NCBI GenBank assembly: GCA_045560765.1
Contig: JBJKZD010000005.1
Coordinates: 124,001-188,000 of the forward strand
Origin: UBA9926 sp913064795
Lineage (GTDB): Bacteria > Pseudomonadota > Gammaproteobacteria > Pseudomonadales > Azotimanducaceae
Reading direction: 5' to 3'
DNA length: 64,000 bases
In this document: piece by piece, positions 44,682-54,629 of the stretch
Layout: every line of letters starts with the position of its first letter
Numbering within the stretch: position 1 is the first letter of the stretch
The notes under the pieces: model-generated
Seen by the model: the letters and a program-made list of their open reading frames with translations, nothing else
The model's database searches: none
Told to the model about the DNA's origin: nothing
Made by a program: the position numbers and the translations under genes

Positions 44682-44814
44682 CGATTCTGTCTCCTTATGC
44701 AGATCACCGCGTTCATCACACCTTATTATTGACTTCTTTCCTGATTCATTTTTACCCATTGAGCGCCTGGCTATTCCTCAGGGATCAACCAGGCCCTCGG
44801 CACACCTTCTTTTA

Positions 44815-44844
44815 CTTCCGAGACATCTGCTTCTGAGACATCTA
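44815..44844. repeat. 15-bp direct repeat
   Basis: cttccgagacatctg (44815-44829) followed immediately by cttctgagacatcta (44830-44844), two mismatches; a gatcaccaccg/gatcaccttga pair of period 11 follows. It lies 134-163 bp upstream of the ThDP gene start, on the 5' side. Confidence 0.65.
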
Positions 44845-44949
44845 CAGATCACCACCGGATCACCTTGACGCATTCAGCCGACCACCAGAGGACAAGTGAT
44901 CGCTGATAGTTCAAACGGTTTTCAACGAATCCAAGCCCCTCGGAATTGC

Positions 44950-46767
44950 CTAGGGCTCCTCCGGCAGGTCCTGATCCGCAGAATACACTTTTCGCCCATC
45001 AACATAGGTTTCGAGCACCCGGATCTCACTGATTTGATCCAATGGCACGGACCGCGGATCTTGGGAGAGCACTACAAAATCACCACACTTACCCGCCTCC
45101 AAGGATCCGATTTCATGATCGGAGTGACACTGCCAAGCCGCATCGATGGTCATCGCCCGAAGGGCCGCCATCACACCCACAGCCTCTTGCGGCGCCAGCT
45201 GGTTGCCAGGCTCCTTCCACAAACTACGGGTGACGGCATTTTCAACACAGCGCAGCGTACCCATCTCTGTGACGGGTTCATCGGAGTGCAGCGTCCATCG
45301 GATACCTTCCGCCTCACAAGCGCCGGTTCGATCTAGAAGCGCCGCTTTCGCCTCACCAAACACCTGATCGCGCATGGCATGGCCCCAGTAATAGACGTGC
45401 CCGATGAGAAAACTGGGCGATAGCCCAAGCGCTTTAATCCGATGGATCTGATCATCGTGAAGTATACTGCAGTGCTCTATTCGGCACGGCGCACAAAGGG
45501 TTAGCCCTGCACTTTGGGTCGCCTCAAAGGCATCGAGCACCCGGTCGATCGCCAAATCACCGTTGGCGTGAATCACCAATGGCCAACCGCGCCGAGTACG
45601 CTCTAACACCATTTCATTGAGCCGGTCAGGTTCCACATAAGCCAATCCTTGATCTTCTCGGAACAAGTAAGGCGTCCGCTGTAAACCGGTATAACCTTGA
45701 TTAGAGCCATCAGACACGATTTTCCAACCCACTGCCCGAACCCATGCGTCGCCATCGCCAAACTGGATACCGAGATCATCCCATTGGGACTCAAGGGCGT
45801 AACTCAGGGAATACCGCAGGCGGGCGGTCATTCGACCCGATTGTGCCATTGCTCGATAGATCTCGACTTCTTTCGTCCCTTGAACCATCCCCGTCGCTTG
45901 ATCGCAAAATGTCGTAATCCCCTTGGCATTTGCCCGAGCGCAGACTTCCAGAGCCGCTCCAGCTAAATCGTAGCTTCGCTGTTCGGCATTGTGTTTAACC
46001 ACACTGCCGATCGCCCTGCCACCCTTGAGGACCCCGTTCGGCAACCCTTTTTCGTCTCGACCATATGGCGATGCCGGGTCATCAGGGGTACTTTCATCGA
46101 TGCCCGCGATTTCAAGCGCCTTCGAGTTGCAATAGGCGAAGTGCAGCGAAGCGTTGTAAATCAAAATCGGATGCGTGGAAGAAACCTCATCGAGCATCCA
46201 TCGAGTCAAAGTTTCTGGGCCCTCCTGCAGCGCCGGATCAAACTGACGCCCCATTAACCATTGCCCTTCTTCTAGCTTCGACGCCAAAGTCCCTAAATGA
46301 CTGAGCGCGTCTTCGGTTTTTGGAAATCGATAAGGTCCAACATTTTCCAAACGGCCGATTGTCGCGATGGGTAAAAAATGCATATGGGGCTCAATAAAGC
46401 CAGGAAGAATCGCACGCCCTTCGGCATCGATTAAAGTCAGATCATCCCCGAACTGGGCTTCGAGTTCCTCCCGGGTTCCTGCTGCGACAATCCGCCCCCC
46501 TGAGACCGCTAGAGCGTCGACAACCCTAAGATCGTCATCCATTGTAAAAACCTTTGCATTCACCCAGAGCCCATCGACACGGGGCCCCGGCGCCCGACCA
46601 CGATCGGCCCAATGCCCAGCCTCCAACAAAGGATGGGTTCGGTCCGTGATCTCAGTTAGAAGCGCAGGGAGTGAAGAACAACACGCACAGCCCTGACGGT
46701 CCCCGAGCTCCGCAAACCCGGTCGCCGTAATCCAGTCCTCAAATGAATCTGGTGAATCAAATAACAT
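44950..46767 (-). CDS. YtcJ-like amidohydrolase
   Basis: 605 residues, longer than most family members because of an N-terminal extension of about 65 residues that includes CACCSS. GLWVNAKVFTMDDDLRVVDALAVSGGRIVAAG starts the family core; GFIEPHMHF (H-x-H metal site), LVIHANGDLAIDRVLDAFE, CRIEHCSI and LHSDEPVTEMG are the metal and catalytic positions; SLEAGKCGDFVVLSQDP closes it. GGAG six bases before ATG. Hydrolyses amide or ester bonds in unknown small molecules. Confidence 0.88.
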   Translation of the reverse strand: MLFDSPDSFEDWITATGFAELGDRQGCACCSSLPALLTEITDRTHPLLEAGHWADRGRAPGPRVDGLWVNAKVFTMDDDLRVVDALAVSGGRIVAAGTREELEAQFGDDLTLIDAEGRAILPGFIEPHMHFLPIATIGRLENVGPYRFPKTEDALSHLGTLASKLEEGQWLMGRQFDPALQEGPETLTRWMLDEVSSTHPILIYNASLHFAYCNSKALEIAGIDESTPDDPASPYGRDEKGLPNGVLKGGRAIGSVVKHNAEQRSYDLAGAALEVCARANAKGITTFCDQATGMVQGTKEVEIYRAMAQSGRMTARLRYSLSYALESQWDDLGIQFGDGDAWVRAVGWKIVSDGSNQGYTGLQRTPYLFREDQGLAYVEPDRLNEMVLERTRRGWPLVIHANGDLAIDRVLDAFEATQSAGLTLCAPCRIEHCSILHDDQIHRIKALGLSPSFLIGHVYYWGHAMRDQVFGEAKAALLDRTGACEAEGIRWTLHSDEPVTEMGTLRCVENAVTRSLWKEPGNQLAPQEAVGVMAALRAMTIDAAWQCHSDHEIGSLEAGKCGDFVVLSQDPRSVPLDQISEIRVLETYVDGRKVYSADQDLPEEP

Positions 46768-46822
46768 GGTGGACTCCGATCGGGTTTGAAACGTTGCTCC
46801 CGCATTGTGCTAAAGTTTCGAC

Positions 46823-48271
46823 ATGAGTGCACCTATAACTTTTGACAATTCCTACAGCCGACTGTCCGAGCGTTTTCACCAATCCCAGCCGCTACAGCCC
46901 GTGCAAAACCCTGCTCTGATCGAAATCAATCCGTCTTTAGCCGCTGCTCTGTCCATCGATGAGCAATGGCTTACCTCGGAGGAAGCGCTTGGAATTTTCT
47001 CTGGAAATACCTTGCCTGAAGGCGCAACGCCCATAGCAACGGTCTACGCCGGTTATCAGTTTGGTCACTGGAATCCGCAATTGGGGGATGGACGTGCGTT
47101 GCTATTGGGTGAGATTCTGACTGAGGAAAACCGGTTCGATTTGCAGCTCAAAGGATCCGGGCCCACCGCCTACTCTCGCGGTGGAGATGGCCGATCCCCG
47201 CTAGGACCCGTCATCAGAGAATACATTGTTTCTGAGGCCATGGCGGCGCTTGGGGTGCCTACAACCCGTGCCTTGGCCGCTGTTGCGACAGGGGAGCAGG
47301 TCTATCGCGAGACCGCAGAACCCGGCGGAATTCTCACTAGGGTGGCCAGCAGCCACATCCGATTTGGCACGTTTCAGTACTTTTCTGCCAGCCAAGACCT
47401 AGACAGCCTTCGGCAGCTCGCAGATTATGCCCTCGCGCGTCACTATCCTGAGGCAGAAGATGAACCCTCGCCTTACCTTGGGCTCCTTGACGCCGTGATC
47501 GCGAAATTTGCTCGACTGATTGCCCAATGGCAAAACCTAGGGTTTATCCATGGCGTTATGAATACCGACAACATGTTGATTTGCGGCGAGACCGTTGATT
47601 ATGGCCCTTGCGCTTTTATGGATACCTTTAAACAAAGCACCGTCTACTCGGCCATTGACCAACAAGGTCGATACGCCTACCAAAATCAACCGAGCATCGC
47701 CCATTGGAATTTAATGACCCTGGCCCAGGCCCTGTTGCCGCTCATCGATTCAAATGAGGAAGCCGCCATCGAAGCCGCTAAAGCCTCCCTCGAAACCTTT
47801 CCGAAGCTTTTTGAGAGGGCGTTTACCGATCTCGGGGCAGCAAAGCTAGGACTCACACCGTCGAGCCGGAGCGCTCAGCTATTAACTGAGTTTTTAACCC
47901 TCCTAGAGCAGCAGGAACTGGATTACAGTTTAAGCTTCTCTGGCCTAAAAGATCGGGTGGTACCCAAGGTAATAGCCGATGATCCGTCCGAAATTACCGC
48001 CTGGGCTGAGCACTGGCGTCAGGCCTTGTTGGCGGAGCTCAGTGTTGAGGAAGCAAAAGCACGCCTCAGCGCTTCAAATCCAGTGATCATTCCCCGCAAT
48101 CATCACATTGAATTCGCGATTCAAGCCGCCTACCGAGACCATGATTTTGAACCCTTCAAAGCGCTGAATGCGGCTGTGACAGACCCCTACAATGAAGCGC
48201 TGGCAACCTCTGTCTTTGCGAGTGCACCCGCTGACAGCGAAAGAGTCCAACGAACCTTCTGCGGCACCTAG
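46823..48271 (+). CDS. selO: Protein adenylyltransferase SelO (YdiU)
   Basis: 482 residues, full length. SelO is a pseudokinase that AMPylates proteins on Ser/Thr/Tyr. LKGSGPTAYSRGGDGRSPLGPVIREYIVSEAM holds the nucleotide-binding Lys/Arg region; FIHGVMNTDNM and DYGPCAFMD are the catalytic-loop and metal motifs (inverted orientation of ATP). It ends in RTFCGT, the usual conserved tail. Stop lies seven bases before the proposed GTG of the ROK kinase, so co-translated. Confidence 0.95.
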   Translation: MSAPITFDNSYSRLSERFHQSQPLQPVQNPALIEINPSLAAALSIDEQWLTSEEALGIFSGNTLPEGATPIATVYAGYQFGHWNPQLGDGRALLLGEILTEENRFDLQLKGSGPTAYSRGGDGRSPLGPVIREYIVSEAMAALGVPTTRALAAVATGEQVYRETAEPGGILTRVASSHIRFGTFQYFSASQDLDSLRQLADYALARHYPEAEDEPSPYLGLLDAVIAKFARLIAQWQNLGFIHGVMNTDNMLICGETVDYGPCAFMDTFKQSTVYSAIDQQGRYAYQNQPSIAHWNLMTLAQALLPLIDSNEEAAIEAAKASLETFPKLFERAFTDLGAAKLGLTPSSRSAQLLTEFLTLLEQQELDYSLSFSGLKDRVVPKVIADDPSEITAWAEHWRQALLAELSVEEAKARLSASNPVIIPRNHHIEFAIQAAYRDHDFEPFKALNAAVTDPYNEALATSVFASAPADSERVQRTFCGT

Positions 48272-48278
48272 GCCTTTT

Positions 48279-49220
48279 GTGGTTCAGCAATCAAGCGATC
48301 TTTCACAACGCCGTCGACTTGGAATCGATCTCGGGGGAACCAAGATCGAGGTCATCGCTCTGGACCCCGCCGGTCAAATCGAATCAAAGCATCGCTTTGA
48401 CACCCCGCATCAAGGTTACGACAGTATCCTTGATCAAATCGTCACAGCGATCGAACGGATTGACCCCAATCCACAGACCCCTCCACTGCCCATTGGTATG
48501 GGTACGCCTGGGTCACGATCGAAAAAGACCGGCTTAATGAAAAACGCTAACACCACCGCACTCAACAACCGAGACCTGCTCGGAGACCTTGAGACTCGAT
48601 CGGGCCGGCACATCCGAATCGCCAACGACGCTGATTGCTTTACCTTGTCTGAGGCGATCGACGGTGCAGGTGCAAATTATCCGATCGTCTTTGGTGTTAT
48701 TTTGGGGACTGGCGTTGGAGGCGGCATTAGCGTCAATCAACAGCTCCTGAGTGGGCCTAACAGCATCGCAGGCGAATGGGGCCACAATGCATTACCCTTG
48801 CACCGATTAGATGCCAACTTTTGTGGGCCGCTGGCCGAAGGACGTGCCTGCTATTGCGGCAAAAAGGACTGCGTTGAAAGCTGGCTATCAGGTCCAGGGG
48901 TTTCAAACTCTTATGCCTTACTTTCAGGACAAGAGCTTTCAGCAAAAGACATCTTTGCTGCCAGACAGCAAAACGATCTTGCGCAGACGGTTTTTGAAAC
49001 CTACTGTGAGATCGCGGCGCTCGCACTCTCCGGAGTCATTAATACGATTGATCCCCACTGCGTCGTGCTCGGTGGCGGCTTGTCCAATGTCCCCGGGCTA
49101 TGTGATGAGATCGCCGCAAGATGGCAGCGCTATATCTTCTCGGACCAGATCGATACGCGCCTGCTTTGCGCAAAGCACGGTGACGCCAGCGGGGTTCGCG
49201 GCGCCGCATGGCTGTGGTGA
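48279..49220 (+). CDS. ROK-family sugar kinase
   Basis: 313 residues from GTG 48279, just past selO; the longest ORF would overlap selO by 80 bases. LGIDLGGTKIEVIAL is the ATP phosphate-1 loop, GMGTPGSRSKKTGLMKN and NDADCFTLSEA the sugar-binding region, ILGTGVGGG the phosphate-2 loop, GEWGHN and CYCGKKDCVESWLSG the zinc motif (C-x-C-x4-C) common in ROK kinases. Likely a fructokinase/N-acetylglucosamine kinase-type enzyme. Its 3' end converges on the phosphohexomutase. Confidence 0.88.
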   Translation: MVQQSSDLSQRRRLGIDLGGTKIEVIALDPAGQIESKHRFDTPHQGYDSILDQIVTAIERIDPNPQTPPLPIGMGTPGSRSKKTGLMKNANTTALNNRDLLGDLETRSGRHIRIANDADCFTLSEAIDGAGANYPIVFGVILGTGVGGGISVNQQLLSGPNSIAGEWGHNALPLHRLDANFCGPLAEGRACYCGKKDCVESWLSGPGVSNSYALLSGQELSAKDIFAARQQNDLAQTVFETYCEIAALALSGVINTIDPHCVVLGGGLSNVPGLCDEIAARWQRYIFSDQIDTRLLCAKHGDASGVRGAAWLW

Positions 49221-49244
49221 AAATCGAGACAGCGCTGCAAAGCG

Positions 49245-50654
49245 CTAAGCTGCGCTGGATGAACGTTCGACGGCAAAGGGTTCAATGAGATCAAGCACCT
49301 CGGCGGTCTTTTGATGCAAAGCCTCAGCACCCTCCACGGATTCAAAATTAAACCGCATCAAATCCTCTGTCGTTGAAGGACTGATACTCATACGAAACGA
49401 TTCCGAATCTGTGAAAGCTCGTAGCGCCCCCAATTGAGGATCAATCTCATCGGGCTTTAGGGCTCGTTCCAGCACATCGATCAACCCAGCGACGTCTTGT
49501 ATCTTGAAGCTCAGTTCCGGCGCTACGGCAACTTCTGCCCGATAATCCGCTGCGACATCAGCAAGGCTCGAACTTGAAATGACGTCCAACATCGTGAGCC
49601 AAGCCAACATACCCGAATCAATACCCCCGAATTCCCCGAAATAGTGGTGCGCCGAGGATTCTCCTCCATAAACCGCCCCCGACTCCAGCAGCGCCTCACG
49701 CACCGAGCGAGATCCGGTGGCGACTTTAATTCCGATACCTGCCTGTCTTTCAATCGCTCGCTCAGCGCTCAGCACCAGCTTGGCATCATGGACCACTATT
49801 CGCTCCTGGTGACCCGCTAAAAAGTGATCAATCATCATCGCCATTGTGTGCGCGTTAGCAATGACCTCACCCGCACCATCAAAAAAAATGCAGCGATCAC
49901 AGTCACCATCCCACGCCACACCGAGACCGGCGTTGGCGCTTCGAACAAAGCGCGACATCTCACCGGTTAGGCGCGGCTTGAGCGGATCGGGTCCTTCAGC
50001 GGGCAAGGCATCGGTGGTCTGCCGGAGCCAGGTCACATTCAATCCCAATCGTTCCGCCAGCGGCTCAGCGACCACCCTCGCAGTGCCATTCAGACCATTC
50101 AAGGCTAAGCGCTGCTCAGAGGGAGCGTGGCCTCTCAATCCAGCGAGTTCTTCGACGTATTGATCAATGAGGGGGAGCGGCTTAACCGTTTTGGACCTTG
50201 AAATCGACTGAGGCGAGTGGGAGCCTTGGGGTACGAGGGTCTGCTGCTTTAAATCACCACGAACCCTATCCAAAAGCCTGCGGGTGTCGCCCTGACCCTG
50301 AATGCCGCCGAACAATTTAAATCCATTATCTGGCTCGGGATTATGACTGGCTGTCACCATGACCCCCGCCGACACCAGCCCCCTTTGAACGGCAAACGCC
50401 ACGACTTCAGTAGGACACAGTCCTAGTGCCATGACCCTTCGGCCTTGGTGACTCAAACCCATAATCAGGGCGTCAGCTAACTCTTCGCTTGATGTCCGGG
50501 TATCAAACCCAACGCCGATCGGGCCTTCTGGAAAGTGCTTGGACAAAACACTCCCCAGCGCCAGCGCTAAGGATGGGTTGACTTGATCCGGAACCCGGCC
50601 CCGAAGATCGCTCGCTCTGAAAATTTCTGATGGGATCCGATGGGAAAAACCCAA
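49245..50654 (-). CDS. Phosphomannomutase/phosphoglucomutase (AlgC/ManB-type)
   Basis: 469 residues, alpha-D-phosphohexomutase. IFRASDLRG at the N-terminus, VMVTASHNPEPDNGFKLF with the phosphoserine, VAWDGDCDRCIFFD (Mg2+ DxDxD(R)), GGESSAHHYF (sugar loop) and MSISPSTTEDLMRFNFES (phosphate-binding loop). Interconverts hexose 1- and 6-phosphates for polysaccharide or LPS precursors. Confidence 0.93.
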   Translation of the reverse strand: MGFSHRIPSEIFRASDLRGRVPDQVNPSLALALGSVLSKHFPEGPIGVGFDTRTSSEELADALIMGLSHQGRRVMALGLCPTEVVAFAVQRGLVSAGVMVTASHNPEPDNGFKLFGGIQGQGDTRRLLDRVRGDLKQQTLVPQGSHSPQSISRSKTVKPLPLIDQYVEELAGLRGHAPSEQRLALNGLNGTARVVAEPLAERLGLNVTWLRQTTDALPAEGPDPLKPRLTGEMSRFVRSANAGLGVAWDGDCDRCIFFDGAGEVIANAHTMAMMIDHFLAGHQERIVVHDAKLVLSAERAIERQAGIGIKVATGSRSVREALLESGAVYGGESSAHHYFGEFGGIDSGMLAWLTMLDVISSSSLADVAADYRAEVAVAPELSFKIQDVAGLIDVLERALKPDEIDPQLGALRAFTDSESFRMSISPSTTEDLMRFNFESVEGAEALHQKTAEVLDLIEPFAVERSSSAA

Positions 50655-50746
50655 GTTACTTACCTCGTTTCGAGCAGACTACTCTGGGGTCAGATCAAGC
50701 AATATTACCTCAAACTGGAAAAAATCGACAAATGAAATGACTTCAA

Positions 50747-51463
50747 TCATCGATGCGCTGATCCAGCAATAAAATCAATGATCCACCCCGCAACGCGCCG
50801 TTGATCTGGCGCCTGGCTAAAGGAATCGACTGCCTTCAAGAATTTTTCCTCGCCCACGGCGGTTCTGCGAATATCGAGTAAATCCCTCGCGTAGCCAACA
50901 CCAAATTCAGGGTGACCCTGAAACGTCAAGATATGATCCTCAACCAACATTCCCGCAATCGGACAAAAATCGCTCACCGCTAAAATTCGACCGCCTTCCG
51001 GCAGCCTAGAGACCTGGTCTTGATGGCTCGATAACAATCCAAAGTGAGTGCCCGCAGGACCGTCTGTGCCGAGATCTATTAACAACTCCGTGTCGTGCCG
51101 CCCAACGCCCCAGCCTCGAGCGCTTTTTTCTGTTTTACCGCCTAACTCTTGTGCAACCAATTGATGGCCAAAGCAGATTCCAACCAGTTTCTTTTTTCGC
51201 TGATGAAGCGTTCTAACGAACTGTCCTAGAATGACGATCCAAGGCTCATCCTCATAGACGCTGCGCTTACTGCCCGTGATCAGATAACCTGAGCAGTCAT
51301 CGATTGAATCTGGGTAATTCCCCTGCTCAACATCATAGACAGAGACCCTAACGTCTTCTCCCACGCCGGTTAGCAGATGCTCGAACATGTCGGAATAATC
51401 TCCGTGATCCGCTTGTAAGTCTGGCATCACACTGTCTGCTTTTAATATTCCTATGTTGATCAC
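50747..51463 (-). CDS. Class I glutamine amidotransferase-like protein
   Basis: 238 residues. GICFGHQLVAQELGG supplies the nucleophile Cys and LTFQGHPEFG the His/Glu pair of the GATase1 triad. Separate from any synthetase domain, as in stand-alone GATase1-like hydrolases. 36 bp after the glutamine-synthetase-like gene on the same strand; such pairs are known from gamma-glutamyl pathways (for example PuuA/PuuD-type), so it may cleave a gamma-glutamyl amide. Confidence 0.87.
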   Translation of the reverse strand: MINIGILKADSVMPDLQADHGDYSDMFEHLLTGVGEDVRVSVYDVEQGNYPDSIDDCSGYLITGSKRSVYEDEPWIVILGQFVRTLHQRKKKLVGICFGHQLVAQELGGKTEKSARGWGVGRHDTELLIDLGTDGPAGTHFGLLSSHQDQVSRLPEGGRILAVSDFCPIAGMLVEDHILTFQGHPEFGVGYARDLLDIRRTAVGEEKFLKAVDSFSQAPDQRRVAGWIIDFIAGSAHR

Positions 51464-51499
51464 GGGCCCTCCTCTTGACGCACCTTAAAATCGACTGGA

Positions 51500-52867
51500 T
51501 CAGATAATCTCGAAGTATCTCGACAACTGCCAATCATTGAGGTGACGCTCATATTCTCTAACCTCCCAGTACCGGCTGGCTGAAAAGTGCGCTTGAAATG
51601 CGGCACCAAAGATCTCAGTGACCGCCCTGGAGGTTTCAAATAAGCGGGTTGCATCCAACAGGTTGGTCGCAAACTGTTCGTTGGGGTCTAACTGATCCTG
51701 AAGATCGTAGGCATTCCCTTCGATCGGCGCCGTCAAGGATAACTGCTCCTCAATCCCAAGTAACCCAGCACCCAATGTTGCTGCGGCGGTCAAATAGGGA
51801 TTGGCATCCGCCGAACCAACACGAAACTCCATACGCTGGGACTGCGCTGAGCCCTTGATCACTCGAAGAGCACAGGTCCTATTTTCAACCCCCCAGGTCG
51901 CCGCAGTCGGAGCCCAGGCCCCTTTAACAAGCCGAGCATAACTATTGATGGTTGGGGCAACTGCCGCCAAAACTGCGGGCAGATACTTCTGAACACCAGC
52001 CACATAGGATTTCATGACCGGGCTCATTCCTAATGGATCCTTAACCTCAAAAAAAGCACTAGCATCATCAGCCTTCGACTGTAAGGACTGATGGACATGA
52101 CCGCTTTGTCCAGGATACTCCATGGACCATTTCGCCATAAACGTTGCCATCATGCCGCGCTTTTGAAAAAAAGCTTTGGTTAAAGTTTTAAAGAGCGCCG
52201 CCTTATCAGTCGCTTCAAGCGCCGAATCGACCGCGATTGCAGCCTCCCAAACTCCGGGGCCAGTTTCACAATGAACCCCTTCAAGCGCTATGCCATGGTC
52301 TTCGCAGTAATCCATAAACTCATTAAACAAGTCCGACAGCGCAAATGTGCGGAGGGCCGAGTAGCCAAAATTCCCAGGGGTGAGGGGTACTAGATTTTGA
52401 TAGCCTTTGGCAGCGGCTGATTCCGCCGTTTCTTTAAAGATAAAAAATTCGTACTCAAACGCCATACGGGCTCCAAAGCCCAGACCTTCAGCCCGGTTCA
52501 AAACAGATTTCAACCGGCTTCGGGGGCAAATTGGATGCGCATCGCCACCATCAACGAACTCGGCTATAAAAAGCGGAATACCACCTTCCTCCTGGAGGCG
52601 TCGCTCCGTCGAAAGGTCCAATCGATACAGTGCATCGGGAAACGCGGTATGCCAGCCTGTAAAACTCGCATTGTCATAAAGCTGGTCATTGACATCCCAA
52701 CCAAGGACACAATCACAAAAGCCTGAGACGCCATCGGCGATACTCGCAAATTTTTCTAGACTTAAATATTTGCCCCGCATCACGCCATCGACATCAGTGA
52801 AGACAACTTTGACCCGACGCAACCCCTCGGTTCGGTAGGCCTCTATGAGATTTGTTCCCTGGCTCAT
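51500..52867 (-). CDS. Glutamine-synthetase-family gamma-glutamyl ligase (PuuA-like)
   Basis: 455 residues, typical for PuuA/GlnA3-type ligases and without the adenylylation site of GlnA. KVVFTDVDGVMRGKYLSLEKF, MAFEYEFFIF (metal Glu), CETGPGVWEAAI, YPGQSGHVHQSL, and MEFRVGSADANPYLTAAATL are the GS landmarks. It probably joins glutamate to an amine with ATP. It lies one base after the Na+/solute symporter gene and before a GATase1, forming an operon that looks like uptake and gamma-glutamylation of an amine. Confidence 0.88.
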   Translation of the reverse strand: MSQGTNLIEAYRTEGLRRVKVVFTDVDGVMRGKYLSLEKFASIADGVSGFCDCVLGWDVNDQLYDNASFTGWHTAFPDALYRLDLSTERRLQEEGGIPLFIAEFVDGGDAHPICPRSRLKSVLNRAEGLGFGARMAFEYEFFIFKETAESAAAKGYQNLVPLTPGNFGYSALRTFALSDLFNEFMDYCEDHGIALEGVHCETGPGVWEAAIAVDSALEATDKAALFKTLTKAFFQKRGMMATFMAKWSMEYPGQSGHVHQSLQSKADDASAFFEVKDPLGMSPVMKSYVAGVQKYLPAVLAAVAPTINSYARLVKGAWAPTAATWGVENRTCALRVIKGSAQSQRMEFRVGSADANPYLTAAATLGAGLLGIEEQLSLTAPIEGNAYDLQDQLDPNEQFATNLLDATRLFETSRAVTEIFGAAFQAHFSASRYWEVREYERHLNDWQLSRYFEII

Positions 52868-52868
52868 A

Positions 52869-54629
52869 CTAATTCACCTTTTTAGGAATTCTGATCGATC
52901 GCACCATTTCCTGAACCGCTGCAGGAGGCGCAGGCGTCAGCCGCATCACAACAGCTGATACAGCAAAATTCAAAAGCATACCTAATGTGCCGATGCCTTC
53001 GGGAGAAATACCAAACCACCAATACTCAGCCTGGTTCAACTCGGGTGCAAGGAACTTAAAAAACACGATGTATCCAGCGGTCAGGGTCAATCCGCTCAAC
53101 ATACCGGCAATCGCGGCTTCTTTGTTCATGCGGGTTGAAAAGATACCCAACAAAATAACCGGAAAAAAGCTTGCCGCCGCAAGACCAAATGCAAAAGCGA
53201 CCACTTCTGCAACAAAGCCCGGCGGATAGATTCCAAAGAGACCCGCGACAAAAATCGCGAGTGCTGCAGCGATTCTCGCCCACCTCAGTTCTTGCGCATC
53301 CGTCAAATTCTTTGCCAGGGTGTTTCTCAGTAAATCGTGAGAAATGGCAGAGGAAATAACCAGGAGCAAACCAGCCGCCGTTGACAAGGCGGCCGCCAAC
53401 CCCCCGGCCGCCACCAGCGCGACCACCCAGTTTGGTAACTGAGCAATTTCGGGATGAGCGAGCACGATGATGTCGCGGTCGATGTAGAGCTCATTCGCAT
53501 TATCGGTCTGGAGATTACTGACCAGGCGCTGGCCTTGTTGTCCCCGGTCGTCGGTAAACACAGGTTTTGTGGGCGATAGAGCCGGGCCACCGCGGTATTG
53601 AAGTCTTCCATCATTATTTTTATCGGTCCAAGCGAGTAACCCTGAGTCTTCCCATTTTCCAAACCAATCCGGCAATTCCGCATAACTCGCCTCATTCAGC
53701 GAATCAATGATATTGAGTCGCGCGAAAGCTGCAACCGCTGGCGCGGTGGTGTATAAGAGCGCGATAAAGATCAGGGCATAACCTGCGGAGATCCGCGCAT
53801 CCCGGACCTTGGGTACCGTAAAGAATCGAACGATCACATGAGGTAATCCCGCGGTTCCCGCCATCAACGCTGCCGTGATAAAAAACATATCGACGGTCGA
53901 TTTACGTCCCTCAGTAAACGCTGCCATCCCAAGCTCTTCAGTCAGGCCATCGAGTTTTTCGAGCAGGAACAGTCCCGACCCGTCGCTGACGGTTGCACCA
54001 AACCCGAGCATCGGCAGGGGCACGTTGGTCAACATCAAAGAAATGTAGATCGCTGGAACCAGATAGGCAAAGATCAGCACACAATATTGGGCGACCTGGG
54101 TATAAGTAATCCCCTTCATGCCACCGAGGACAGCATAGAAAAATACGATGCCCATTCCTATGATGACACCCATTTCGATCTCAACCTCCAGGAAGCGGGA
54201 AAACACGATCCCGACACCTCGCATCTGCCCCGCAATGTAAGTGAATGATATAAAAATGACACAGAGCACCGCGACGACTCGGGCGGTCTGCGAATAATAG
54301 CGATCTCCGACAAAATCCGGGACCGTAAACTTCGCAAATTTTCTTAAATACGGTGCGAGACACAAGGCCAACAAGACATAGCCCCCGGTCCAGCCCATCA
54401 AGTAACGAGCTCCGTCAGCCCCTTCAAATGCGATAATGCCGGCCATGGACAAATAAGAGGCAGCCGACATCCAGTCAGCTGCCGTCGCTGCGCCATTGGC
54501 AACTGGATGAACATGCCCTCCCGCGACATAAAATTCTTGGGTTGAGCCAGAACGACTCCAGATGGCAATCGCAATATAGAGGCCAAAAGTGAGGCCTACA
54601 AACACATAGGTTAAAACTTGAGCGGACAT
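52869..54629 (-). CDS. Sodium:solute symporter, VC_2705 subfamily
   Basis: 586 residues, about 13 helices. AAGHVHPVANGAATAADWMSAASYLSMAGIIAF-type TM1 region, TVPDFVGDRY, GMKGITYTQVAQY and GLPHVIVRFFTVP are SSS/ActP-like landmarks; an inserted hydrophilic loop (around residues 310-380, with DKNNDGRLQYRGG) is characteristic of the subfamily always paired with a DUF4212 small subunit. Its ATG shares one base with the DUF4212 stop (TGATG). Substrate uncertain; acetate is known for ActP relatives. Confidence 0.9.
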   Translation of the reverse strand: MSAQVLTYVFVGLTFGLYIAIAIWSRSGSTQEFYVAGGHVHPVANGAATAADWMSAASYLSMAGIIAFEGADGARYLMGWTGGYVLLALCLAPYLRKFAKFTVPDFVGDRYYSQTARVVAVLCVIFISFTYIAGQMRGVGIVFSRFLEVEIEMGVIIGMGIVFFYAVLGGMKGITYTQVAQYCVLIFAYLVPAIYISLMLTNVPLPMLGFGATVSDGSGLFLLEKLDGLTEELGMAAFTEGRKSTVDMFFITAALMAGTAGLPHVIVRFFTVPKVRDARISAGYALIFIALLYTTAPAVAAFARLNIIDSLNEASYAELPDWFGKWEDSGLLAWTDKNNDGRLQYRGGPALSPTKPVFTDDRGQQGQRLVSNLQTDNANELYIDRDIIVLAHPEIAQLPNWVVALVAAGGLAAALSTAAGLLLVISSAISHDLLRNTLAKNLTDAQELRWARIAAALAIFVAGLFGIYPPGFVAEVVAFAFGLAAASFFPVILLGIFSTRMNKEAAIAGMLSGLTLTAGYIVFFKFLAPELNQAEYWWFGISPEGIGTLGMLLNFAVSAVVMRLTPAPPAAVQEMVRSIRIPKKVN